Shown here piece after piece: positions 10,858-23,152 of a stretch of DNA of 64,000 nt. The notes beneath the pieces were generated by a model. The model ran no database searches, was not told the origin of the DNA, and was given only the letters and a program-made list of their open reading frames with translations. Each line of letters opens with the position of its first letter. The stretch's first letter is position 1. The stretch is from the NCBI GenBank assembly GCA_963555705.1, contig CAUVWQ010000007.1:124001-188000 (forward strand), written 5' to 3'. The stretch is from Ligustrum vulgare (taxonomy: Eukaryota; Streptophyta; Magnoliopsida; Lamiales; Oleaceae). A program made the translations under genes and the position numbers.

Positions 10858-12788
10858 GCAATTTATATTGGAGTAAATTAACGTTTGAAAATTGCTTAAG
10901 TGTTCACTTCGTTTAAAATTCACCTCTGCAATTTATATCGAGTGAATTAACGTTTGAAAATTGCTTAAGTGTTCACTTCGTTTAAAATTCACCTCTGCAA
11001 TTTATATTGGAATGAATTAACGTTTGAAAATTGTTTAAGTGTTCACTTCGTTTAAAATTCACCTCTGCAATTTATATCGAGTGAATTAACGTTTGAAAAT
11101 TGCTTAAGTGTTCACTTCGTTTAAAATTCACCTCTGCAATTTATATTGGAGTGAATTAACGTTTGAAAATTGCTTAAGTGTTCACTTCGTTTAAAATTCA
11201 CCTCTGCCATTTATATCGAGTGAATTAACGTTTGAAAATTGCTTAAGTGTTCACTTCGTTTAAAATTCACCTCTGCAATTTATATTGGAATGAATTAACG
11301 TTTGAAAATTGTTTAAGTGTTCACTTCGTTTAAAATTCACCTCTGCAATTTATATTGGAGTAAATTAACGTTTGAAAATTGCTTAAGTGTTCACTTCGTT
11401 TAAAATTCACCTCTGCAATTTATATTGGAGTGAATTAACGTTTGAAAATTGTTTAAGTGTTCACTTCGTTTAAAATTGACCTCTACAATTTATATCGAGT
11501 GAATTAACGTTTGAAAATTGCTTAAGTGTTCACTTCGTTTAAAATTCACCTCTGTAATTTATATTGGAATGAATTAACGTTTGAAAATTGCTTAAGTGTT
11601 CACTTCATTTAAAATTCACCTCTGCAATTTATATTGGAGTAAATTAACGTTTGAAAATTTCTTAAGTGTTCACTTCGTTTAAAATTCACCTCTGCAATTT
11701 ATATCGAGTGAATTAACGTTTGAAAATTGCTTAAGTGTTCACTTCGTTTAAAATTCACCTCTGCAATTTATATTGGAGTGAATTAACGTTTGAAAATTGT
11801 TTAAGTGTTCACTTCGTTTAAAATTGACCTCTACAATTTATATCGAGTGAATTAACGTTTGAAAATTGCTTAAGTGTTCACTTCGTTTAAAATTCACCTC
11901 TGTAATTTATATTGGAATGAATTAACGTTTGAAAATTGCTTAAGTGTTCACTTCGTTTAAAATTCACCTCTGCCATTTATATCGAGTGAATTAACGTTTG
12001 AAAATTGCTTAAGTGTTCACTTCGTTTAAAATTCACCTCTGTAATTTATATTGGAATGAATTAACGTTTGAAAATTGTTTAAGTGTTCACTTCGTTTAAA
12101 ATTCACCTCTGCAATTTATATTGGAGTAAATTAACGTTTGAAAATTGCTTAAGTGTTCACTTCGTTTAAAATTCACCTCTGCAATTTATATCGAGTGAAT
12201 TAACGTTTGAAAATTGCTTAAGTGTTCACTTCGTTTAAAATTCACCTCTGCAATTTATATTGTAGTGAATTAACGTTTGAAAATTGCTTAAGTGTTCACT
12301 TCGTTTAAAATTCACCTCTACAATTTATATCGAGTGAATTAACGTTTGAAAATTGCTTAAGTGTTCACTTCGTTTAAAATTCACCTCTGTAATTTATATT
12401 GGAATGAATTAACGTTTGAAAATTGTTTAAGTGTTCACTTCGTTTAAAATTCACCTCTGCAATTTATATTGGAGTAAATTAACGTTTGAAAATTGCTTAA
12501 GTGTTCACTTCGTTTAAAATTCACCTCTGCAATTTATATTGGAGTGAATTAACGTTTGAAAATTGTTTAAGTGTTCACTTCGTTTAAAATTGACCTCTAC
12601 AATTTATATCGAGTGAATTAACGTTTGAAAATTGCTTAAGTGTTCACTTCGTTTAAAATTCACCTCTGTAATTTATATTGGAATGAATTAACGTTTGAAA
12701 ATTGCTTAAGTGTTCACTTCGTTTAAAATTCACCTCTGCCATTTATATCGAGTGAATTAACGTTTGAAAATTGCTTAAGTGTTCACTT

Positions 12789-12859
12789 CGTTTAAAATTC
12801 GTTTAAAATTCACCTCTGCAATTTATATCGAGTGAATTTACGTTTGAAAATTCACCTCT
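12789..12859 (+). repeat. Compound unit 7: duplication plus deletion, GAATTTACG lineage
   Basis: Copy of unit 1 with the same C'-D'-G-B-C-E left flank and the same GAAAATTATTTAAG and TTCAATTCG monomers to the right. The block of about 0.7 kb at 1.46-2.15 kb thus recurs at about 12.36-13.05 kb. Confidence 0.92.
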
Positions 12860-13746
12860 GCAATTTATATTGGAGTGAATTAACGTTTGAAAATTATTTA
12901 AGTGTTCACTTCGTTTAAAATTGACCTCTACAATTTATATCGAGTGAATTAACGTTTGAAAATTGCTTAAGTGTTCAATTCGTTTAAAATTCACCTCTGC
13001 AATTTATATTGGAGTGAATTAACGTTTGAAAATTGTTTAAGTGTTCACTTCGTTTAAAATTCACCTCTGCAATTTATATTGGAGTAAATTAACGTTTGAA
13101 AATTGCTTAAGTGTTCACTTCGTTTAAAATTCACCTCTGCAATTTATATCGAGTGAATTAACGTTTGAAAATTGCTTAAGTGTTCACTTCGTTTAAAATT
13201 CACCTCTGCAATTTATATTGTAGTGAATTAACGTTTGAAAATTGCTTAAGTGTTCACTTCGTTTAAAATTCACCTCTACAATTTATATCGAGTGAATTAA
13301 CGTTTGAAAATTGCTTAAGTGTTCACTTCGTTTAAAATTCACCTCTGTAATTTATATTGGAATGAATTAACGTTTGAAAATTGTTTAAGTGTTCACTTCG
13401 TTTAAAATTCACCTCTGCAATTTATATTGGAGTAAATTAACGTTTGAAAATTGCTTAAGTGTTCACTTCGTTTAAAATTCACCTCTGCAATTTATATTGG
13501 AGTGAATTAACGTTTGAAAATTGTTTAAGTGTTCACTTCGTTTAAAATTGACCTCTACAATTTATATCGAGTGAATTAACGTTTGAAAATTGCTTAAGTG
13601 TTCACTTCGTTTAAAATTCACCTCTGTAATTTATATTGGAATGAATTAACGTTTGAAAATTGCTTAAGTGTTCACTTCGTTTAAAATTCACCTCTGCCAT
13701 TTATATCGAGTGAATTAACGTTTGAAAATTGCTTAAGTGTTCACTT

Positions 13747-13768
13747 CGTTTAAAATTCGTTTAAAATT
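13747..13768 (+). repeat. Unit 8: 11-bp duplication without the deletion
   Basis: CGTTTAAAATT is doubled here, but the following monomer runs normally through GAATTAACG and GCTTAAGTG. The 27-bp deletion seen in the other seven is absent. It is either a separate state of the same lineage or a copy repaired against a normal monomer. It is the last unit of this kind in the window. Confidence 0.92.
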
Positions 13769-14655
13769 CACCTCTGCAATTTATATCGAGTGAATTAACG
13801 TTTGAAAATTGCTTAAGTGTTCACTTCGTTTAAAATTCACCTCTGCAATTTATATTGGAGTAAATTAACGTTTGAAAATTGCTTAAGTGTTCACTTCGTT
13901 TAAAATTCACCTCTGCAATTTATATTGGAGTGAATTAACGTTTGAAAATTGTTTAAGTGTTCACTTCGTTTAAAATTCACCTCTACAATTTATATCGAGT
14001 GAATTAACGTTTGAAAATTGCTTAAGTGTTCACTTCGTTTAAAATTCACCTCTGTAATTTATATTGGAATGAATTAACGTTTGAAAATTGCTTAAGTGTT
14101 CACTTCATTTAAAATTCACCTCTGCAATTTATATTGGAGTAAATTAACGTTTGAAAATTGCTTAAGTGTTCACTTCGTTTAAAATTCACCTCTGCAATTT
14201 ATATCGAGTGAATTAACGTTTGAAAATTGCTTAAGTGTTCACTTCGTTTAAAATTCACCTCTGCAATTTATATTGTAGTGAATTAACGTTTGAAAATTGT
14301 TTAAGTGTTCACTTCGTTTAAAATTCACCTCTACAATTTATATCGAGTGAATTAACCTTTGAAAATTGCTTAAGTGTTCACTTCGTTTAAAATTCACATC
14401 TGTAATTTATATTGGAATGAATTAACGTTTGAAAATTGCTTAAGTGTTCACTTCGTTTAAAATTCACCTCTGCCATTTATATCGAGTGAATTAACGTTTG
14501 AAAATTGCTTAAGTGTTCACTTCGTTTAAAATTCACCTCTGTAATTTATATTGGAATGAATTAACGTTTGAAAATTGTTTAAGTGTTCACTTCGTTTAAA
14601 ATTCACCTCTGCAATTTATATTGTAGTGAATTAACGTTTGAAAATTGCTTAAGTG

Positions 14656-14863
14656 TTCACTTCGTTTAAAATTCAACTCTACAATTTATATCGAGTGAAT
14701 TAACGTTTGAAAATTGCTTAAGTGTTCACTTCGTTTAAAATTCACCTCTGTAATTTATATTGGAATGAATTAACGTTTGAAAATTGCTTAAGTGTTCAGT
14801 TCATTTAAAATTCACCTCTGCAATTTATATCGAGTGAATTAACGTTTGAAAATTGCTTAAGTG
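14656..14863 (+). repeat. First of sixteen I-C-J cassettes (208 bp)
   Basis: I has CAACTCTAC in place of CACCTCTAC, and J has TTCAGTTCATTT on a TATCGAG backbone. The marker C of I and the marker G of J are 125 bp apart each time. The I-type C positions are 14,674, 18,017, 20,176, 23,938, 26,794, 29,649, 30,763, 32,154, 34,310, 35,910, 39,252, 39,948, 41,201, 43,638, 55,349 and 56,742. J also occurs without I at 9,113 (after B-C), 27,685 (after H-C) and 63,065 (after a CACATCTAC copy). Confidence 0.88.
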
Positions 14864-16326
14864 TTCACTTCGTTTAAAATTCACCTCTGTAATTTATATT
14901 GGAATGAATTAATGTTTGAAAATGGTTAAGTGTTCACTTCATTTAAAATTCACCTCTGCAATTTATATTGGAGTAAATTAACGTTTGAAAATTGCTTAAG
15001 TGTTCACTTCGTTTAAAATTCACCTCTGCAATTTATATTGGAGTGAATTAACGTTTGAAAATTGTTTAAGTGTTCACTTCGTTTAAAATTCACCTCTACA
15101 ATTTATATCGAGTGAATTAACGTTTGAAAATTGCTTAAGTGTTCACTTCGTTTAAAATTCACCTCTGTAATTTATATTGGAATGAATTAACGTTTGAAAA
15201 TTGCTTAAGTGTTCACTTCATTTAAAATTCACCTCTGCAATTTATATTGGAGTAAATTAACGTTTGAAAATTGCTTAAGTGTTCACTTCGTTTAAAATTC
15301 ACCTCTGCAATTTATATCGAGTGAATTAACGTTTGAAAATTGCTTAAGTGTTCACTTCGTTTAAAATTCACCTCTGCAATTTATATTGTAGTGAATTAAC
15401 GTTTGAAAATTGTTTAAGTGTTCACTTCGTTTAAAATTCACCTCTACAATTTATATCGAGTGAATTAACCTTTGAAAATTGCTTAAGTGTTCACTTCGTT
15501 TAAAATTCACCTCTGTAATTTATATTGGAATGAATTAACGTTTGCAAATTGCTTAAGTGTTCACTTCGTTTAAAATTCACCTCTGCCATTTATATCGAGT
15601 GAATTAACGTTTGAAAATTGCTTAAGTGTTCACTTCGTTTAAAATTCACCTCTGTAATTTATATTGGAATGAATTAACGTTTGAAAATTGTTTAAGTGTT
15701 CACTTCGTTTAAAATTCACCTCTGCAATTTATATTGGAGTAAATTAACGTTTGAAAATTGTTTAAGTGTTCACTTCGTTTAAAATTGACCTCTACAATTT
15801 ATATCGAGTGAATTAACGTTTGAAAATTGCTTAAGTGTTCACTTCGTTTAAAATTCACCTCTGTAATTTATATTGGAATGAATTAACGTTTGAAAATTGC
15901 TTAAGTGTTCACTTCATTTAAAATTCACCTCTGCAATTTATATTGGAGTAAATTAACGTTTGAAAATTGCTTAAGTGTTCACTTCGTTTAAAATTCACCT
16001 CTGCAATTTACATTGGAGTGAATTAACGTTTGAAAATTGCTTAAGTGTTCACTTCGTTTAAAATTCACCTCTGCAATTTATATTGTAGTGAATTAACGTT
16101 TGAAAATTGTTTAAGTGTTCACTTCGTTTAAAATTCACCTCTACAATTTATATCGAGTGAATTAACCTTTGAAAATTGCTTAAGTGTTCACTTCGTTTAA
16201 AATTCACCTCTGTAATTTATATTGGAATGAATTAACGTTTGAAAATTGCTTAAGTGTTCACTTCATTTAAAATTCACCTCTGCAATTTATATTGGAGTAA
16301 ATTAACGTTTGAAAATTGCTTAAGTG

Positions 16327-16675
16327 TTCACTTCGTTTAAAATTCACCTCTGCAATTTACATTGGAGTGAATTAACGTTTGAAAATTGTTTAAGTGTTCA
16401 CTTCGTTCAAAATTCACCTCTACAATTTATATCGAGTGAATTAACGTTTGAAAATTGCTTAAGTGTTCACTTCGTTTAAAATTCACCTCTGTAATTTATA
16501 TTGGAATGAATTAACGTTTGAAAATTGCTTAAGTGTTCACTTCATTTAAAATTCACCTCTGCAATTTATATTGGAGTAAATTAACGTTTGAAAATTGCTT
16601 AAGTGTTCACTTCGTTTAAAATTCACCTCTGTAATTTATATTGGAATTAATTAACGTTTGAAAATTGCTTAAGTG
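16327..16675 (+). repeat. First of ten L-M-C-D-N cassettes (349 bp)
   Basis: L has TTTACATTGGAG, M has CGTTCAAAATT, and N has GGAATTAATTAA, with an ordinary C and D between M and N. The M-type C and the N-type GG are exactly 235 bp apart in all ten cases: 16,408/16,643; 18,567/18,802; 22,329/22,564; 26,090/26,325; 38,548/38,783; 42,934/43,169; 45,720/45,955; 49,698/49,933; 51,858/52,093; and 54,645/54,880. L-M without N occurs at 24,488, 49,419, 59,800 and 61,332. M without L occurs at 27,970. All ten copies must descend from one cassette. Confidence 0.9.
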
Positions 16676-18164
16676 TTCACTTCGTTTAAAATTCACCTCT
16701 GCAATTTATATTGTAGTGAATTAACGTTTGAAAATTGTTTAAGTGTTCACTTCGTTTAAAATTCACCTCTACAATTTATATCGAGTGAATTAACCTTTGA
16801 AAATTGCTTAAGTGTTCACTTCGTTTAAAATTCACCTCTGTAATTTATATTGGAATGAATTAACGTTTGCAAATTGCTTAAGTGTTCACTTCGTTTAAAA
16901 TTCACCTCTGCCATTTATATCGAGTGAATTAACGTTTGAAAATTGCTTAAGTGTTCACTTCGTTTAAAATTCACCTCTGTAATTTATATTGGAATGAATT
17001 AACGTTTGAAAATTGTTTAAGTGTTCACTTCGTTTAAAATTCACCTCTGCAATTTATATTGGAGTAAATTAACGTTTGAAAATTGTTTAAGTGTTCACTT
17101 CGTTTAAAATTGACCTCTACAATTTATATCGAGTGAATTAACGTTTGAAAATTGCTTAAGTGTTCACTTCGTTTAAAATTCACCTCTGTAATTTATATTG
17201 GAATGAATTAACGTTTGAAAATTGCTTAAGTGTTCACTTCATTTAAAATTCACCTCTGCAATTTATATTGGAGTAAATTAACGTTTGAAAATTGCTTAAG
17301 TGTTCACTTCGTTTAAAATTCACCTCTGCAATTTATATCGAGTGAATTAACGTTTGAAAATTGCTTAAGTGTTCACTTCGTTTAAAATTCACCTCTGTAA
17401 TTTATATTGGAATGAATTAACGTTTGAAAATTGCTTAAGTGTTCACTTCATTTAAAATTCACCTCTGCAATTTATATTGGAGTAAATTAACGTTTGAAAA
17501 TTGCTTAAGTGTTCACTTCGTTTAAAATTCACCTCTGCAATTTATATCGAGTGAATTAACGTTTGAAAATTGCTTAAGTGTTCACTTCGTTTAAAATTCA
17601 CCTCTGCAATTTATATTGTAGTGAATTAACGTTTGAAAATTGTTTAAGTGTTCACTTCGTTTAAAATTCACCTCTACAATTTATATCGAGTGAATTAACC
17701 TTTGAAAATTGCTTAAGTGTTCACTTCGTTTAAAATTCACCTCTGTAATTTATATTGGAATGAATTAACGTTTGAAAATTGCTTAAGTGTTCACTTCGTT
17801 TAAAATTCACCTCTGCCATTTATATCGAGTGAATTAACGTTTGAAAATTGCTTAAGTGTTCACTTCGTTTAAAATTCACCTCTGTAATTTATATTGGAAT
17901 GAATTAACGTTTGAAAATTGTTTAAGTGTTCACTTCGTTTAAAATTCACCTCTGCAATTTATATTGTAGTGAATTAACGTTTGAAAATTGCTTAAGTGTT
18001 CACTTCGTTTAAAATTCAACTCTACAATTTATATCGAGTGAATTAACGTTTGAAAATTGCTTAAGTGTTCACTTCGTTTAAAATTCACCTCTGTAATTTA
18101 TATTGGAATGAATTAACGTTTGAAAATTGCTTAAGTGTTCAGTTCATTTAAAATTCACCTCTGC

Positions 18165-20565
18165 AATTTATATCGAGTGAATTAACGTTTGAAAATTGCT
18201 TAAGTGTTCACTTCGTTTAAAATTCACCTCTGCAATTTATATTGTAGTGAATTAACGTTTGAAAATTGTTTAAGTGTTCACTTCGTTTAAAATTCACCTC
18301 TACAATTTATATCGAGTGAATTAACCTTTGAAAATTGCTTAAGTGTTCACTTCGTTTAAAATTCACCTCTGTAATTTATATTGGAATGAATTAACGTTTG
18401 AAAATTGCTTAAGTGTTCACTTCATTTAAAATTCACCTCTGCAATTTATATTGGAGTAAATTAACGTTTGAAAATTGCTTAAGTGTTCACTTCGTTTAAA
18501 ATTCACCTCTGCAATTTACATTGGAGTGAATTAACGTTTGAAAATTGTTTAAGTGTTCACTTCGTTCAAAATTCACCTCTACAATTTATATCGAGTGAAT
18601 TAACGTTTGAAAATTGCTTAAGTGTTCACTTCGTTTAAAATTCACCTCTGTAATTTATATTGGAATGAATTAACGTTTGAAAATTGCTTAAGTGTTCACT
18701 TCATTTAAAATTCACCTCTGCAATTTATATTGGAGTAAATTAACGTTTGAAAATTGCTTAAGTGTTCACTTCGTTTAAAATTCACCTCTGTAATTTATAT
18801 TGGAATTAATTAACGTTTGAAAATTGTTTAAGTGTTCACTTCGTTTAAAATTCACCTCTGCAATTTATATTGGAGTAAATTAACGTTTGAAAATTGCTTA
18901 AGTGTTCACTTCGTTTAAAATTCACCTCTGCCATTTATATCGAGTGAATTAACGTTTGAAAATTGCTTAAGTGTTCACTTCGTTTAAAATTCACCTCTGT
19001 AATTTATATTGGAATGAATTAACGTTTGAAAATTGCTTAAGTGTTCACTTCGTTTAAAATTCACCTCTGCCATTTATATCGAGTGAATTAACGTTTGAAA
19101 ATTGCTTAAGTGTTCACTTCGTTTAAAATTCACCTCTGTAATTTATATTGGAATGAATTAACGTTTGAAAATTGTTTAAGTGTTCACTTCGTTTAAAATT
19201 CACCTCTGCAATTTATATTGTAGTGAATTAACGTTTGAAAATTGCTTAAGTGTTCACTTCGTTTAAAATTAAACTCTACAATTTATATCGAGTGAATTAA
19301 CGTTTGAAAATTGCTTAAGTGTTCACTTCGTTTAAAATTCACCTCTGTAATTTATATTGGAATGAATTAACGTTTGAAAATTGCTTAAGTGTTCACTTCA
19401 TTTAAAATTCACCTCTGCAATTTATATTGGAGTAAATTAACGTTTGAAAATTGCTTAAGTGTTCACTTCGTTTAAAATTCACCTCTGCAATTTATATCGA
19501 GTGAATTAACGTTTGAAAATTGCTTAAGTGTTCACTTCGTTTAAAATTCACCTCTGTAATTTATATTGGAATGAATTAACGTTTGAAAATTGCTTAAGTG
19601 TTCACTTCATTTAAAATTCACCTCTGCAATTTATATTGGAGTAAATTAACGTTTGAAAATTGCTTAAGTGTTCACTTCGTTTAAAATTCACCTCTGCAAT
19701 TTATATCGAGTGAATTAACGTTTGAAAATTGCTTAAGTGTTCACTTCGTTTAAAATTCACCTCTGCAATTTATATTGTAGTGAATTAACGTTTGAAAATT
19801 GTTTAAGTGTTCACTTCGTTTAAAATTCACCTCTACAATTTATATCGAGTGAATTAACCTTTGAAAATTGCTTAAGTGTTCACTTCGTTTAAAATTCACC
19901 TCTGTAATTTATATTGGAATGAATTAACGTTTGAAAATTGCTTAAGTGTTCACTTCGTTTAAAATTCACCTCTGCCATTTATATCGAGTGAATTAACGTT
20001 TGAAAATTGCTTAAGTGTTCACTTCGTTTAAAATTCACCTCTGTAATTTATATTGGAATGAATTAACGTTTGAAAATTGTTTAAGTGTTCACTTCGTTTA
20101 AAATTCACCTCTGCAATTTATATTGTAGTGAATTAACGTTTGAAAATTGCTTAAGTGTTCACTTCGTTTAAAATTCAACTCTACAATTTATATCGAGTGA
20201 ATTAACGTTTGAAAATTGCTTAAGTGTTCACTTCGTTTAAAATTCACCTCTGTAATTTATATTGGAATGAATTAACGTTTGAAAATTGCTTAAGTGTTCA
20301 GTTCATTTAAAATTCACCTCTGCAATTTATATCGAGTGAATTAACGTTTGAAAATTGCTTAAGTGTTCACTTCGTTTAAAATTCACCTCTGCAATTTATA
20401 TTGTAGTGAATTAACGTTTGAAAATTGTTTAAGTGTTCACTTCGTTTAAAATTCACCTCTACAATTTATATCGAGTGAATTAACCTTTGAAAATTGCTTA
20501 AGTGTTCACTTCGTTTAAAATTCACCTCTGTAATTTATATTGGAATGAATTAACGTTTGAAAATT
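18165..20565 (+). repeat. 2.4-kb block repeated at offset 3,762 bp
   Basis: This stretch recurs at about 21,927-24,327. Anchors are TTGTAG at 18,242 and 22,004, the M-type C at 18,567 and 22,329, AAACTCTAC (C at 19,274 and 23,036), the I-type C at 20,176 and 23,938, and AACC at 20,484 and 24,246. All differ by exactly 3,762 bp, which fits 18 monomers of 69 bp and 36 of 70 bp. The copies part where GTTTAAG faces GCTTAAG near 20,565. Confidence 0.82.
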
Positions 20566-20859
20566 GTTTAAGTGTTCACTTCGTTTAAAATTCACCTCTG
20601 TAATTTATATTGGAATGAATTAACGTTTGAAAATTGCTTAAGTGTTCACTTCATTTAAAATTCACCTCTGCAATTTATATTGGAGTAAATTAACGTTTGA
20701 AAATTGCTTAAGTGTTCACTTCGTTTAAAATTCACCTCTGTAATTTATATTGGAATGAATTAACGTTTGAAAATTGCTTAAGTGTTCACTTCATTTAAAA
20801 TTCACCTCTGCAATTTATATTGGAGTAAATTAACGTTTGAAAATTGCTTAAGTGTTCAC

Positions 20860-23152
20860 TTCATTTAAAATTCACCTCTGCAATTTATATTGGAGTAAAT
20901 TAACGTTTGAAAATTGCTTAAGTGTTCACTTCGTTTAAAATTCACCTCTGCAATTTATATTGGAGTGAATTAACGTTTGAAAATTGTTTAAGTGTTCACT
21001 TCGTTTAAAATTCACCTCTACAATTTATATCGAGTGAATTAACGTTTGAAAATTGCTTAAGTGTTCACTTCGTTTAAAATTCACCTCTGTAATTTATATT
21101 GGAATGAATTAACGTTTGAAAATTGCTTAAGTGTTCACTTCATTTAAAATTCACCTCTGCAATTTATATTGGAGTAAATTAACGTTTGAAAATTGCTTAA
21201 GTGTTCACTTCGTTTAAAATTCACCTCTGCAATTTATATCGAGTGAATTAACGTTTGAAAATTGCTTAAGTGTTCACTTCGTTTAAAATTCACCTCTGCA
21301 ATTTATATTGTAGTGAATTAACGTTTGAAAATTGTTTAAGTGTTCACTTCGTTTAAAATTCACCTCTACAATTTATATCGAGTGAATTAACCTTTGAAAA
21401 TTGCTTAAGTGTTCACTTCGTTTAAAATTCACCTCTGTAATTTATATTGGAATGAATTAACGTTTGCAAATTGCTTAAGTGTTCACTTCGTTTAAAATTC
21501 ACCTCTGCCATTTATATCGAGTGAATTAACGTTTGAAAATTGCTTAAGTGTTCACTTCGTTTAAAATTCACCTCTGTAATTTATATTGGAATGAATTAAC
21601 GTTTGAAAATTGTTTAAGTGTTCACTTCGTTTAAAATTCACCTCTGCAATTTATATTGGAGTAAATTAACGTTTGAAAATTGTTTAAGTGTTCACTTCGT
21701 TTAAAATTGACCTCTACAATTTATATCGAGTGAATTAACGTTTGAAAATTGCTTAAGTGTTCACTTCGTTTAAAATTCACCTCTGTAATTTATATTGGAA
21801 TGAATTAACGTTTGAAAATTGCTTAAGTGTTCACTTCATTTAAAATTCACCTCTGCAATTTATATTGGAGTAAATTAACGTTTGAAAATTGCTTAAGTGT
21901 TCACTTCGTTTAAAATTCACCTCTGCAATTTATATCGAGTGAATTAACGTTTGAAAATTGCTTAAGTGTTCACTTCGTTTAAAATTCACCTCTGCAATTT
22001 ATATTGTAGTGAATTAACGTTTGAAAATTGTTTAAGTGTTCACTTCGTTTAAAATTCACCTCTACAATTTATATCGAGTGAATTAACCTTTGAAAATTGC
22101 TTAAGTGTTCACTTCGTTTAAAATTCACCTCTGTAATTTATATTGGAATGAATTAACGTTTGAAAATTGCTTAAGTGTTCACTTCATTTAAAATTCACCT
22201 CTGCAATTTATATTGGAGTAAATTAACGTTTGAAAATTGCTTAAGTGTTCACTTCGTTTAAAATTCACCTCTGCAATTTACATTGGAGTGAATTAACGTT
22301 TGAAAATTGTTTAAGTGTTCACTTCGTTCAAAATTCACCTCTACAATTTATATCGAGTGAATTAACGTTTGAAAATTGCTTAAGTGTTCACTTCGTTTAA
22401 AATTCACCTCTGTAATTTATATTGGAATGAATTAACGTTTGAAAATTGCTTAAGTGTTCACTTCATTTAAAATTCACCTCTGCAATTTATATTGGAGTAA
22501 ATTAACGTTTGAAAATTGCTTAAGTGTTCACTTCGTTTAAAATTCACCTCTGTAATTTATATTGGAATTAATTAACGTTTGAAAATTGTTTAAGTGTTCA
22601 CTTCGTTTAAAATTCACCTCTGCAATTTATATTGGAGTAAATTAACGTTTGAAAATTGCTTAAGTGTTCACTTCGTTTAAAATTCACCTCTGCCATTTAT
22701 ATCGAGTGAATTAACGTTTGAAAATTGCTTAAGTGTTCACTTCGTTTAAAATTCACCTCTGTAATTTATATTGGAATGAATTAACGTTTGAAAATTGCTT
22801 AAGTGTTCACTTCGTTTAAAATTCACCTCTGCCATTTATATCGAGTGAATTAACGTTTGAAAATTGCTTAAGTGTTCACTTCGTTTAAAATTCACCTCTG
22901 TAATTTATATTGGAATGAATTAACGTTTGAAAATTGTTTAAGTGTTCACTTCGTTTAAAATTCACCTCTGCAATTTATATTGTAGTGAATTAACGTTTGA
23001 AAATTGCTTAAGTGTTCACTTCGTTTAAAATTAAACTCTACAATTTATATCGAGTGAATTAACGTTTGAAAATTGCTTAAGTGTTCACTTCGTTTAAAAT
23101 TCACCTCTGTAATTTATATTGGAATGAATTAACGTTTGAAAATTGCTTAAGT
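20860..23152 (+). repeat. 2.3-kb block repeated at offset 3,761 bp
   Basis: This stretch recurs at about 24,621-26,913. Anchors are AACC at 21,391 and 25,152, TTTGCAAATTG near 21,466 and 25,226, and the M-type C at 22,329 and 26,090. It overlaps the repeated half of the 18.2-20.6 kb block, so at 18-27 kb a unit of about 3.76 kb is present in a little over two staggered copies. Confidence 0.8.

Larger units (their letters stand above)
1..13800 (+). repeat. Array domain 1 (A/B/C/D/E/G-rich)
   Basis: This segment is set apart by variants not seen later: the 11-bp duplication and 27-bp deletion compound units, and copies with GAAAATTTCTTAAG near 0.34, 3.71, 4.05, 9.17, 9.79 and 11.65 kb. TTCAATTCG copies also occur here, near 1.25, 2.07, 6.57 and 12.98 kb. 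H is nearly absent, and I, M, N and O are absent. The right edge is approximate: the last duplication-bearing unit is at 13,747 and the first H of domain 2 is near 14.35 kb. Confidence 0.8.

Noticed and set aside
16606..16675. TTAATTAA in N as a target-site duplication or insertion scar
   Set aside because: It is explained by one G-to-T change in GGAATGAATTAA. There is no inserted sequence and no length change in the monomer.
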